Part shown: positions 51,483-62,219 of the stretch, piece by piece
How positions within the stretch are numbered: position 1 is the stretch's first letter
Layout: every line of letters begins with the position of its first letter
Assembly (NCBI GenBank): GCA_964019425.1
Contig: OZ025784.1
Span: forward strand, 930,001-994,000
Source: Flectonema sp. DT1601
Lineage: Eukaryota; Euglenozoa; Diplonemea; Diplonemida; Diplonemidae
Length of the DNA: 64,000 nucleotides
Direction of reading: 5' to 3'
Program-made: the position numbers and the translations under genes
The notes under the pieces: model-generated
Database searches by the model: none
What the model was told of the DNA's origin: nothing
What the model saw: only the letters and a program-made list of their open reading frames with translations

Positions 51483-54410
51483 ATGTACTCTGCCGTACCT
51501 AAAGGAGTTGGAGAAGGAGTTGGAGAAGGTTATAAAGAAGTTCTTCGCAGGGGGATCTCTGCGGGGAATAGAACTCCGAAAACCAAAAGGAAAACTCCTC
51601 AAAAAATACCAAAAAGAGAACCGATAAATACAAAGAAGACGGGAGTTAAGTTCTCACCGCATGACATTACAGTGCAGTCAGACGAAGTGAGGACGTCGCC
51701 AACTTCAGAAAGAAAATCAAGATTGAAATCTCCACCGTCACACAAGAGGAACACATCACTGACAGGCAATAAACCAACTCACAGAGTAGTCGACAACTTC
51801 AGTGGGTTGAGAACATTGCCCGTGGGAGCGACCTCTCAGTCAGCACTCTCTAACATTAATAATCCTCCTCACGTTGTTGTCAGAGATGATTTCTATGAGA
51901 AGCAATCCACTCCAACAAGAGAAGCGAGGAAGTTAAAAACAAAAACACAACACTCAAAGAGTAGTGACTACGATATGTTGTCAACAACTACTATCGGAAA
52001 TAATTGTTATGAGTTGGTAACAAATAGAAATCAAAACAACAAACTGATGTCATCTGCTGTGTCAACAATAAGATCGTCACCGTATCGTCATAATGATGAC
52101 TCTTTAAAAGATTCGAATGATGTTCGTAAACCTCATCGTCAGCAGAGAAAGACGATCGAAGACCCGAGAGATCAACTCACTCCTACAGCTTCTGAGAAGA
52201 GTCTTTATAACGTGAGAAGGCAGCAACGTCAACAGAGAACAGTTGAGAGAAGTGAGGACGAGTTTATTGCAATCGATGAAGATCCTCAGCAACTCAGAAG
52301 TACTTCCGCGTCTACGGCTACGGCTATGGCTGTGGGTAGTGAGAGGCCCTCAGCTATTATGATTGGTGACGATCTGTACGACATTAGGAAACCAGCAAAT
52401 AGAAAGTCGTTCTCTCAACAGAGAAATGACAACGAGTTTACGATAAGCGAAGCAGACACTCCTACGGCCACGACCATGACCACGGCTACGACTACTGAGA
52501 GGAGACCCTCGACTGTTACTTTCGGTGACGATCTCTACGACATAAGGAAGACACCGACGGTTGTGAGAAATGACTACCGCGATATGATACCAACACCAAG
52601 AAGAAGTGAGAAACCCTCCACAGTTGTAATCGATAATAATTATTACGACTTACGACAGCCACCACCGTCAGCAGTGAGACGATCGGAAAGTCTAATCGAA
52701 GACGATCACTACGACACGCGGGGAACACCAGCGAGGAAGCTGCACTTTCATCAGAGAAATATCGACGAGTTTGCGGCAATCCAATCAGATCCTCAACAAC
52801 AATACATAAATACTCTTACTCCTTCGACTGTTGCTTTCGGTGATGATCTCTACGACATGAGGAAGACACCGACGGTTGTGAGAAATGACTACCGCGATAT
52901 GATACCAACACCAAGAAGAAGTGAGAAACCCTCCACAGTTGTAATCGATAATAATTATTACGACTTACGACAGCCACCACCGTCAGCAGTGAGACGATCA
53001 GCAGCTTCTCGTCGATCAAGTCGCGAAGATGTTTTTGAAATGTCTGATGAAGAATGCGTCGACATCGTTCAGTTTGTTTTATCTGACAACCAAATAATGT
53101 TCGAAGAACAGTTCTCAGATGAAGAGTGTGTCTATTTAGTTCATAAAGCAGCTTGTTGCCTTCCATCAAATACAATAATATCTAACAATGAACTTCTACA
53201 CTTACTCACAACTGAATTAAAATATCATCTCCGACGATATACAAATCGTCATCCTCATCCCCAAAGAAAAATAACATTTAGCGATGTTGAAGATGAAGTA
53301 AATCGTCAGAAACAACGTCGACGGATATCATTTAAAGAAAGTAGTCTGCGGACCTCTTCAAATGATAATATTAATAAACAACTGTTTGATAGGAATACTA
53401 ATAGTGGTTATCGATATACTCCCCGAAAGGTAGCTCCGCGACCACATCAGTTGTCATCACCTCAGGAGAGTAATCGATATCCTCAAAAACGATTATCACA
53501 TAATGATGAGATGTTTGATAAAGAAGTGTTAGATCCAATGGACCCGGTTAGTACGTCAGGTTTTATTAAATTAAATCGAAACAACAATCAGACTTGCAAC
53601 TCACCAGTTGGAGTTGATGATCGGGAGACACCTTTTAGAAGGAAACCAATGACAGACAGTCACAGTCGTGATATTTATGAAAGAAAGAAACCAAAGTCAG
53701 ATGACTTCATCGATTCACCAATTCGATCAAAGGAATACTTTGAGACGTCAATTAGTGAAATCTACAGAAGGAAACCAGTGAGAGACAATCACCGTCAACA
53801 ACATTCTTCAAGGAATCGAAGTGATCATCAGTTTGATAACGACAAGTATAACAGTCGTGATGTTTATGAGAGAAGGAAACCAACGACACGAACTCACTCA
53901 GATGACTTCATCGATATACCAATCCGATCCCGAGATCTGAATACTGGTGAAGTAAGACACTCAAATAAACACAGCGATGGAATGACAGAGTTTGATCATC
54001 GTACTCATCTTTACGAAGGAAAACATCCAACGAGAGGAATTGAACTGGACGACTATCATCAAACAGGTGAATCACAAACTCAATTATACTGCACGATAGT
54101 CTCTGAGGGTTCTACTCGTAGAGAAGTGGAATTAAAACTACCACATCCCCCTCCTTGGAAACTACGAGACATTTCTTCGTATCTGTCACTAGCTGGTGTG
54201 ACTCCACCTGACGATAAGTGTCCCGACTCGGTTATATTTTGTGTTGAAAGGATGTCAGTTCGTACGGTTGTTGACACGCCTGATATGAATATACTTTTTG
54301 GAGATCGATTGTTTATTATTATCCTCTTACCTTATGATGGGTTTGTATCAAACGTTCAAAGAATTGATACGAGAAAACTTTGGAAACAACACAACAGAAG
54401 TTTTATTTAA
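51483..54410 (+). CDS. Large disordered protein with repeated DDxYD-R motifs, function unknown
   Basis: The likely start at 51483 gives 975 aa, although the frame is open further upstream. The sequence is hydrophilic and rich in R, S, T, P and N. A motif like D-D-x-Y-D-I-R-K occurs many times (DDLYDIRK, NNYYDLRQ, DDHYDTRG), and YERRKP/YERKKP-like motifs recur towards the C-terminus with DDFIDxPIR. About 175 bp at 52511-52684 repeat nearly perfectly at 52826-52999. A more ordered part (residues about 510-590) contains two SDEEC motifs. The last 110 residues look folded, with beta-strand-like segments, perhaps a ubiquitin-like fold. No known family was recognised. Recurring Tyr motifs suggest a scaffold or a phosphorylated cytoskeletal protein, which is speculative. 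Confidence 0.75.
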   Translation: MYSAVPKGVGEGVGEGYKEVLRRGISAGNRTPKTKRKTPQKIPKREPINTKKTGVKFSPHDITVQSDEVRTSPTSERKSRLKSPPSHKRNTSLTGNKPTHRVVDNFSGLRTLPVGATSQSALSNINNPPHVVVRDDFYEKQSTPTREARKLKTKTQHSKSSDYDMLSTTTIGNNCYELVTNRNQNNKLMSSAVSTIRSSPYRHNDDSLKDSNDVRKPHRQQRKTIEDPRDQLTPTASEKSLYNVRRQQRQQRTVERSEDEFIAIDEDPQQLRSTSASTATAMAVGSERPSAIMIGDDLYDIRKPANRKSFSQQRNDNEFTISEADTPTATTMTTATTTERRPSTVTFGDDLYDIRKTPTVVRNDYRDMIPTPRRSEKPSTVVIDNNYYDLRQPPPSAVRRSESLIEDDHYDTRGTPARKLHFHQRNIDEFAAIQSDPQQQYINTLTPSTVAFGDDLYDMRKTPTVVRNDYRDMIPTPRRSEKPSTVVIDNNYYDLRQPPPSAVRRSAASRRSSREDVFEMSDEECVDIVQFVLSDNQIMFEEQFSDEECVYLVHKAACCLPSNTIISNNELLHLLTTELKYHLRRYTNRHPHPQRKITFSDVEDEVNRQKQRRRISFKESSLRTSSNDNINKQLFDRNTNSGYRYTPRKVAPRPHQLSSPQESNRYPQKRLSHNDEMFDKEVLDPMDPVSTSGFIKLNRNNNQTCNSPVGVDDRETPFRRKPMTDSHSRDIYERKKPKSDDFIDSPIRSKEYFETSISEIYRRKPVRDNHRQQHSSRNRSDHQFDNDKYNSRDVYERRKPTTRTHSDDFIDIPIRSRDLNTGEVRHSNKHSDGMTEFDHRTHLYEGKHPTRGIELDDYHQTGESQTQLYCTIVSEGSTRREVELKLPHPPPWKLRDISSYLSLAGVTPPDDKCPDSVIFCVERMSVRTVVDTPDMNILFGDRLFIIILLPYDGFVSNVQRIDTRKLWKQHNRSFI
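52511..52999 (+). repeat. Internal 315-bp-spaced duplication in the disordered protein
   Basis: Two nearly identical copies of about 175 bp (52511-52684 and 52826-52999) are separated by a diverged stretch. The offset of 315 bp equals 105 codons, so the frame is kept. Near identity of the DNA, not just the protein, indicates a recent duplication. Confidence 0.85.
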
Positions 54411-54583
54411 TCTAATTTGTGAACTTCTTCTTCTTCTTCATCTTTCCTCAACTTGTTTTAACAATTTAAATAGATACGATAGATTACTGTTATTTTTTGG
54501 TTGTTTCTGTGTGTTGTATACTTAACAAAAAAAATCGTTTTTATTTTTATCAGAGAGAGAGAAAAATAATAACAGAAAACACC

Positions 54584-55078
54584 ATGAACAGACTCTCCAT
54601 AGTAATGGTTTCTGTAATGTGCCTGCTGGTGGCCGCTGAAGATGATGATATCGGGATAGAAGATGAGAGAGTTGAAGAGTTGGAGACTTTAAGTAAAGTA
54701 TTTTGGTATGAATCGACGTACGTCATTCACAAAGAAAATAAAAAAGGAAAATGTGTTTTAGTTTGGTTCTGTGATCCAGAGAGAGTAGAGTCTCAAATTT
54801 ATAGAGAGAAGGGTGATTGGGAACGACTGACCTCTTTATTTGATGAACATCAATCAAAGATACGACTTTTAGAAGTCGATTCCAACAATCCACATGCAGA
54901 AAACCCAGCCTTCTGGACACTACTTGAGCCATTCAGTCACAATTATTGGCATAATTTTATTCTCTTTAAACCTGATGGTAGACACCAACAGGTTGCTGTT
55001 CCCAGAACTGTTCCTCACATGTCAGATTTTATAAAGCTTTCCTGTCTGTTGGATACAAATCACGGTGGAGATTTGTAA
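54584..55078 (+). CDS. Small secreted protein, probably thioredoxin-like fold without CxxC
   Basis: The ORF from the ATG at 54584 encodes 164 aa and begins with a signal peptide (about 1-18, cleaved near VAA). An acidic stretch follows. The core has the alternating pattern of a thioredoxin fold: a hydrophobic strand (CVLVWFCD), a helix, a second strand with LLEVDSNN, a helix and the FILFKPDG strand. The CxxC active site is missing; the first strand has Cys then WFCDP. A chaperone or lumenal binding role is more likely than a redox role. It starts 174 bp after the previous stop, with the acceptor-like AG at 54553. The fold assignment is tentative. Confidence 0.75.
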   Translation: MNRLSIVMVSVMCLLVAAEDDDIGIEDERVEELETLSKVFWYESTYVIHKENKKGKCVLVWFCDPERVESQIYREKGDWERLTSLFDEHQSKIRLLEVDSNNPHAENPAFWTLLEPFSHNYWHNFILFKPDGRHQQVAVPRTVPHMSDFIKLSCLLDTNHGGDL

Positions 55079-55205
55079 TTAGATATCGATTTTTAGAACT
55101 TTTTTTTTTATTTTTTTTAAATATTCAAATTCAACAACTATGGTAACCCTTTTCTTTTCCTTCATTACAGTAAGTGCAAAAAAAAAAAAAATAATAATAA
55201 TAAAG

Positions 55206-58200
55206 ATGAGAACATTGCTAATCATTACTTTGTTCTGTTTAACGACAGCTAGCAGTCCGTGGGATGGCTTTAATGAATTTATGAACGGAGTTGATATTGA
55301 GATTCCTCGTTTGGAACTCAACCTCAAAAAGAAAACAATTGAACTGACTAAATTAAGCATCAGTAAGATAAGCAGTCAAGGTATAGCAATATCACATACT
55401 AAAACAAAAGGCGGAATTGGAGTCACGGTCACTATCGATAACACCGCAGTTACTGTTGACACAACAGTGACGATCACTAAGAAGAAGAAACATGAATTGG
55501 AAAGCAAACCGACGTCAGGTGTTATAAAGATTGATGCGTTGATTGAAAAACTAACAATCGACTTAACTCTTGACACTGACAGCTCGTCAGTACCAACATC
55601 GATATCTGACATATCAGTCAAAGGAACTAACAAAATAAAAACAAAGTGTTCCTGTCCTTGCAGTGACACAATCATATGGTACACTGAATGTGATGTAATT
55701 TCTGGAGTCTTAAGTGGATCAGGTAGCGTTGCGACGCTACTCAGTACTGTGCTGTCACTTAAAAAGAAAGAAATATCATCGATACTAACAAACATCGCAA
55801 CAGTAATGGAGTCGTTTAATAGAACTGTACCGAAACCTCCTTCATCTGAAGGTTGGGAACCTCAATATGATGGATATTTAAATCTAAACAGCTCGGTTAC
55901 TAAGAATATTGGAATGATATTAAACAAAGTCTACGGAGTGAATGGAACAGGTCTAAACTCTGATAGGCTTGTCATCAATCAAGTAATCGACAAAATGATA
56001 TCAAAATTACAACTTCCGCAACTCGTATTTGATAAACTGATTTCAACTGATTACCTTCCAATTGACGGTATCAACATCAGAGTAAAAGGTTTGGATACTA
56101 TTTCTGTATTTAATCCATTAGTGATCGCAGGTAATCACACCGTTCATACCGAACTTGAAATCCACAATGTAACTTTAGAAGTCTCATTGCCTTTGACGTT
56201 ATTAAATAAAACTACTCCTCCTCACAAAATTGAAGTTACAGCGGAATTAAGAGGAGTCGATTTGTCTGTTGATTTGCTTCTCGCGTTGGGTATCAACGCC
56301 ACGCTTGCTAACAGTCTTGAGATTGGATCATTTTTTGAAAGTTGGGGAAACCTAATTCAATGCGCTGGGTATCCCGTTGGTAATGTCGAAGTTAAATACC
56401 TAAACGCCGCGATAAAGAAAATATCAAACATATCAGTGAGCAGTGAAGTCTTATCACCGAAGAACATCCCAACGACGGGTGGAGTCAATTCGTTGGTCGC
56501 AGATATTTTTAGTTTGGTGTCAGCGATGTATGGTTCTGAATTAGCTGTGGTATTCCCTTATGCTTTGTATGCTTTTGGTCCTCTTGAAATCAACAAGATC
56601 TTAAAAGAAACCATCGTGAAGACCAACAGCTGTCCAAGTCCTAAAACACATGACGGGATTGTCAACTTTACTAATTCAGATTTGATCTCCATAATTGATT
56701 TCGTAGCTCATGATGTTCTGGGTGATATTCCGAGTGATATGAGTTTTAATAAAGTTATTCACGTTTTGTTAACCGATGCGAACACTATTGTTTTGGGAAA
56801 TGGAAGTGTCATTGTGAATGCTCCGATCGTATCTACTCCTCAGAATATGGACATTGGATACTTTCAATTGACTACTAAGAATGGATTTATAAAAGGACTC
56901 GAATCGTTTTCAGACGTCAAAATACTACAATCCTCATCTGACAACAATTACAAACTAAGCACCGAGTTAGTGATGTCGAATTTGAATATCTCGTCTGACA
57001 TTAGTTTGTTGTGGGACGAGATGGGTCCTCACGTCGCTGATATTTTTCACTTAGCTCTTGACATGGAGAATGTTACTTTAAAATTAGATTTTGTAGTTCA
57101 TTTTGAGAAAAAAACTTTTGATCTGCTTCACACAAATCAACTAAGCGAACCTTGTCTGTTTTCAGCCATGTCACCACAGGCAGGTTTAAGAGTTCCAGTG
57201 AGTAAATTAACAACAGAAAAAGCACACATGGCAGCATCGTGTTACTCATGTACGTCGGGTACAATAGACGCGTGGGGTGCAAAACTTAAAAAACCAGAAG
57301 CGCATGTTGCTATTGCTAATACGTTAAATAATATAACAACGTACCTGCTTCAGACCTATCAAACTGACAAAGCAAACACTCAGTTGGATTTAAGACAGCA
57401 CAACGGAGCTCAGCAATGCATCAGTGAGACACCATCACCATCACCAGAAGTTGAAAGTGAGACTACTTTTGGATCTACGTTATTACTATTAGAAGTAGTT
57501 GGTATCCCAGCTCTGTTGTGTGTAGTGGTTCTGATATTTAGTGCAAAGAGAGCTAACGATGCTTTAGAAGCAGCAAAGAACTTAGACAACGAACCTCTTC
57601 TGAATGAACAACACAATGATGATGAAGATGACGCTGAGTCTGTCGTTTCGACGTCTCCGTCAGCATACGAGACGACTTGGTACAGAACTCTTCGATTCGA
57701 TGAAAGTATTTCAGGCCATGCCGTGACACCGAAATATATGAAAACGCTCGTCCCAATTGCTTTGGTCGGTTTGTTCGTTCTTCTCCTGACGTCTATGCTT
57801 TACTACAAGGCTATCGTTATTGCTAATGTTACCTGGATAGCTGGTCAGGGAAAAATTATTTCCGCATACGACTATACGACTTTTAAATTCACAAGAGACG
57901 GATTCAATCACGGAGGAGTCATTCGTTTGCTCGCTATTGGATTTGGTCTACTGGCGGGAAGTCTGTCGTACATTAAGTTATTAGCGATGTTTTACCTGTT
58001 CTACGTCCCTCCAACCATCCTAAGTCACAAATCGAGAACTACATGCATTGAATGGATCGACTACGGTGCTAAATGGTCACTTTTAGACATGTTTGTAATC
58101 TTATTCCTTTGTACTGTCGTTGATTGTAATTTAGCTCTGCCACCTGATTGGGTTGCTTGGGAAGATAGACTTATTGAGGCTGATTTAATAGTTTCGACTT

Positions 58201-59348
58201 GGTTTGGAATGCATGGGTTTGTACTAGCTCAGGTTGGAGGTATGACCATAGGTCAATTATTAGTAATAAAGAACAGAGATGTAATTGCGAGTATGAGAGC
58301 GACATTCAACGCAACGATGACCGCGAAGAAGAATGGAATGTCATCAGCTGGAAGTGCTATCTCGGGATACTCCAGAGCTAGTGTCGCTACTACTACTTGG
58401 TTTCAAGATGGAGCTGAAGATTTGAGACGTGAAGCTCTTCGAGTCCATCATTATCCAACTAGAAATACGATTCTTGGTAAAATATTCCTATCACCTGACA
58501 CACCAGTGACAGTACCTGGAAAGAATAAAGAACCAACAAAACAACGTAGTCACATTAATATTCTTGGAAGAGTTTTAGTTGTCTTCGCTCTGGTATTGTG
58601 CATCACTTTAGTTATCATCGGATTGAACATTCCGTTTATCGGAGTTCACAACACAGGATTTCTTATTCCAGTTTTAAACACCTCACCTGGAGAGGGGTAT
58701 AAGAGAAGTTGGTCATTTACGGGATTCGCAAAACAATTTCTAAACGTAGTCGGTGATTCCTCAACTCAGAAGGTGATTCATTATATTTTATTTTGTTTTG
58801 GGATCATCGTTGTTATTATCGTTCCGCTTTTACAGTTTATTCTGTTGGTTGTGGTTTGGGTTATGCCACTGACGTTGAAGGAGCATAAGAAGTTATTTTT
58901 TATAACTGAATGCCTGGCATCGTGGTCAGCACTTGAAGTATTCATCGTGGCATTGGGTGTAATCACACTAATGATGCATGATCTGATGAGTTTTGTGATT
59001 GGTAATAAGTTTGACGGAGTAACACCGATACTTCACTCTCTAGTAAATTGGGGTACGAGTGACTTGGAACCTCTTGCTGCTGGTGCTGAAGGAGATTGGT
59101 GTCTTGGATTTGTATTTCTAGCAACCGGATGCGTCTTATTTCACATCGCCTACTTCATGTTGCATAGAGCTAACAAAGCAGCAATTCGAGACAGAGAGCG
59201 AACTGCCGCATTAAACTTAGAAACTCATTCAAAACGAACATACGATGACTCCCTTTGTGATAGTGACAGTCAGTGTGTCAGTGATGTTGATATCGATATT
59301 AAAAACTTAACAACTCCTCCTGCTGAGGATATTCAAGTGACCGAATAA
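55206..59348 (+). CDS. Polytopic protein: large lipid-binding-like ectodomain plus PqiA-like membrane domain
   Basis: From the ATG at 55206 the protein has 1380 aa, with a signal peptide (about 1-16). Residues about 20-755 form a large extracellular or lumenal region with many NxS/T sites and alternating amphipathic strands, which recalls TULIP (BPI/LBP-like) lipid-binding proteins. A helix at about 757-780, an acidic cytosolic segment and roughly eight more helices (to about 1325) follow. Two copies of a W-S/A-L-x-D/E-M/V-F-I/V motif (AKWSLLDMFVILF and SWSALEVFIVALG) match the W-x-M-x-E/D-V-F signature of the bacterial paraquat-inducible protein A (PqiA) domain. PqiA works with MCE proteins in lipid movement across envelopes, so a lipid-transport role is plausible. 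The ectodomain call is weaker than the membrane call. Confidence 0.75.
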   Translation: MRTLLIITLFCLTTASSPWDGFNEFMNGVDIEIPRLELNLKKKTIELTKLSISKISSQGIAISHTKTKGGIGVTVTIDNTAVTVDTTVTITKKKKHELESKPTSGVIKIDALIEKLTIDLTLDTDSSSVPTSISDISVKGTNKIKTKCSCPCSDTIIWYTECDVISGVLSGSGSVATLLSTVLSLKKKEISSILTNIATVMESFNRTVPKPPSSEGWEPQYDGYLNLNSSVTKNIGMILNKVYGVNGTGLNSDRLVINQVIDKMISKLQLPQLVFDKLISTDYLPIDGINIRVKGLDTISVFNPLVIAGNHTVHTELEIHNVTLEVSLPLTLLNKTTPPHKIEVTAELRGVDLSVDLLLALGINATLANSLEIGSFFESWGNLIQCAGYPVGNVEVKYLNAAIKKISNISVSSEVLSPKNIPTTGGVNSLVADIFSLVSAMYGSELAVVFPYALYAFGPLEINKILKETIVKTNSCPSPKTHDGIVNFTNSDLISIIDFVAHDVLGDIPSDMSFNKVIHVLLTDANTIVLGNGSVIVNAPIVSTPQNMDIGYFQLTTKNGFIKGLESFSDVKILQSSSDNNYKLSTELVMSNLNISSDISLLWDEMGPHVADIFHLALDMENVTLKLDFVVHFEKKTFDLLHTNQLSEPCLFSAMSPQAGLRVPVSKLTTEKAHMAASCYSCTSGTIDAWGAKLKKPEAHVAIANTLNNITTYLLQTYQTDKANTQLDLRQHNGAQQCISETPSPSPEVESETTFGSTLLLLEVVGIPALLCVVVLIFSAKRANDALEAAKNLDNEPLLNEQHNDDEDDAESVVSTSPSAYETTWYRTLRFDESISGHAVTPKYMKTLVPIALVGLFVLLLTSMLYYKAIVIANVTWIAGQGKIISAYDYTTFKFTRDGFNHGGVIRLLAIGFGLLAGSLSYIKLLAMFYLFYVPPTILSHKSRTTCIEWIDYGAKWSLLDMFVILFLCTVVDCNLALPPDWVAWEDRLIEADLIVSTWFGMHGFVLAQVGGMTIGQLLVIKNRDVIASMRATFNATMTAKKNGMSSAGSAISGYSRASVATTTWFQDGAEDLRREALRVHHYPTRNTILGKIFLSPDTPVTVPGKNKEPTKQRSHINILGRVLVVFALVLCITLVIIGLNIPFIGVHNTGFLIPVLNTSPGEGYKRSWSFTGFAKQFLNVVGDSSTQKVIHYILFCFGIIVVIIVPLLQFILLVVVWVMPLTLKEHKKLFFITECLASWSALEVFIVALGVITLMMHDLMSFVIGNKFDGVTPILHSLVNWGTSDLEPLAAGAEGDWCLGFVFLATGCVLFHIAYFMLHRANKAAIRDRERTAALNLETHSKRTYDDSLCDSDSQCVSDVDIDIKNLTTPPAEDIQVTE

Positions 59349-59801
59349 ATAAGTGAAAAAAAAAGGTTTAACTTTTTTTTGTTATGGTTTATATCTCGAG
59401 TGACTTACCCCAGTAACTACTGAGCCGTCGCATCGTACCTAATTACAAAAATGCATAACACGCGTTGCTACTTAAAAAGACATTTGTGTTGATATTTCTA
59501 TTTTTTTCCTTTTCTTAGCTATTTGTTGTTGTTGTTTTTTATATATCCAAAGGATTGACGCAGGTGTGTTATGTATGGCATCTGCGTATGAATTTAGTTT
59601 TGAAAATTTTTCACACGACTTTTCACAATTAACTGTTCAATAATATATCGAAAATACATTCATTCTTCTCTTTGATTCTATTCTTTCCTGTCCTTTTTTT
59701 CTTCTTTTTTTTTTCCTCAATTTGGTATTCCACCTTACCCATCCGTAAGACATCACATCCGTCCCTATCATGTTAAGAAAGAAGGGGAACTTGAGAGGGA
59801 G

Positions 59802-59835
<34 letters not shown>

Positions 59836-61000
59836 AGCAAGCTCTGAGTATCAATATTGAAAGAAGAGATACCTGTAATAAAGATGTTGTGAGTGAGCAG
59901 TTATTCAGGGGGTTGGTTGCCCCATTGACGGGTAGTCGAAATGCTGTTTATCATATTCTAATGGTATCTTTTTTTAAAAAAAATAAAATAATAATAATTT
60001 CTTTCCTCAAGCTCCGAGATTCGTTCCCAGTTTGCTCCATATTATCCAATCTTTGGAAAGTTGTGCCCTTTTTTTTCTGTGTATCCTCGTCTGTTGTCGG
60101 GTTTCATTTATTTTCAGTTTGTTTTTTTCGTCGTTTTACGTTAGTGTGGTTCCTACTGATTACGATTGAGCCTGTTTTATTGTTTTTTTTTTTATACCTT
60201 TTTTAAGTACTTGTTTTTTACGGAAGTAAAGTGCGTCGGGGGGGGGGCTGATTTTGTTAAAAAAACGAAATTCCTCGTTTTGGAATCTGGTAGTAGGAAA
60301 GGAAAAAAGAATTTAGTTTTTTTTTTTTTTTTTTTTAAAAACGGGTGCAAACAAATTATCCGTTATGTTGGATGGCTATGTTTTTCTATCAACAATCCCT
60401 CCCCTACAATATGAAAGCCGTGACTTCTATAAAAAAAAATAATTTTATCTATTTTACTTTAGGTATTTTTAATATTTCAGAGTTTTTGGCTGATGATTTC
60501 TTTTTTTTTTTTATTAATGTTGTTTGTCTGACTACGTCGTGGCGTTATATTACAAATTTACAATATTTTTATATTAATGTGCGACATCTCTCTGCTTCAG
60601 TAACAATTTTTTTTAAAAAAAAAATGAACTCAGAGATGGAAAGGCAGGGTGAGGTCTACTAAGCTAACTGCCGTCGCGCATTAATTTTTTTTTTGTCGTT
60701 TCATTATTATTTTTTTTTTTTTTTAAAAAATCGACTTTTTCGTGGCATCTTCTAAAAGTGTATATTTTGTTGAAAGGGAAAAAGGTGGGGAGGAAAAAAA
60801 AAAAAAAATAATAATAATAATAATAATAACCAAAACCCACATATGATCAACCAGGTTTCTTGTTACTCTAACCAACAGGGAGTACCCGAAAGTACGCACC
60901 CTGAGAGTTGAAAGCGTCAAGACGATATATATTATTGCATTACTTTGCTGTTGTTGTTAATTTTCAACGTTGATTTTTTTTTTTTTTTTTTTTTTTTTTT

Positions 61001-61170
61001 ACCGACGAAGTCGGAGAAACCATTCAGATTGAAAGCCGGTTATTTCTCATAGTCATGACAGGATTCTGTCTGCGCTCGACGAACTATAAGGTTAGTCTGA
61101 ATTTGGTCTGACTGGTTTTTATCGTTGCTTGCTGCTCACCAGCTGGCAAGCATCGTTTTTTCATCGTGTG
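61001..61170. ncRNA. Possible structured RNA with several stem-loops
   Basis: This GC-richer island directly follows a T-run of about 30. It contains hairpins ccgac-gaa-gtcgg (about 61003), gagaaa...tttctc (about 61014-61048), gacag-gatt-ctgtc (61057-61070) and gcttgc...gcaagc (61137-61151). An aatttgg Sm-like site lies near 61100. No known snRNA or tRNA signature was recognised. It could equally be a gene remnant or chance structure. Confidence 0.2.
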
Positions 61171-61865
61171 TTTTTCTTAGTACTGAAGTCTTTAAGGGAG
61201 AAGAAGTAATTATCACATTAGGTACATGATACTGAGGAAAGGAGTAGTAATTTAAAGAAAGAACTCAACATCTGATTCGAGAACTCGAAATGATCGGTTC
61301 GATCGACTTCGAGAATAATAAAAAAAAAGAATACTCGAAAAGTAGCCTTTGTGTCAAAAAAAAAAAAAAAAAAATAGGTGCTCACCAAGGGTATAACTTG
61401 GTAGGCGTATAATTATCGTGTGCGGGATCTTACATCGTGTTATGCATTCTTGGAGTGCAACAATAAAAAAAAAAAAAAAAATACTACATCAAACTCTTCA
61501 TGGTCGAAATCATTCTTTTTTTTTTTTTTTTTTTTTTTTGAAATTCTGATGAAATTTCGGTTTCTTAAAAGTACCATCGAATGACCCTTTTTAAGACTGA
61601 TCGTAGGGTACAATGTCCTTAGTTAGACAGGTGGAGGATTAGAGCAACAAAGTTACCGTTCACTAACTACTTGAAGTTGCATTCTTGTTTGCGAGTTATT
61701 ATTTTATTTTAACTCTTGAAACTAATGCTCACCTGCAATGCTTGGCATGTTCTGCGATGACCATTTATGAGTTATTCCTTATTTTTTTTTTCCCCTACTC
61801 CTTTTCAATTTTATTGATATTCGATTTCTATTTAGTCTTTTCTTTTTCTATCCATCAGCAGCGTT

Positions 61866-61901
<36 letters not shown>

Positions 61902-62219
61902 ATCGATGAAGGCCAGTAGTACTCTCTGCGATCAAACAAAATATAAAAAAAAGGCTATTTTATCTGAATAGTTTTTTTTTTTTTTATAGTTTGAACCTTC
62001 TGTTATGTCGCATTTCAAGATTGAGTGAATTTCTTACTTCTCACAAAAAACTGCGGGACGAGATTTAAATAAAGACCATTTTTCGACATAGATGTTACAG
62101 AATTGCCGTTCGTATCGTAAAGAAAGGATTCGTGCGTGTGAAAAAGAAAGTGTCATGGATTGCTCTTTCTGTTTTTTAAATTTTATACCAAATAAAAAGA
62201 AGTAGATTTTCGTGTGTTA

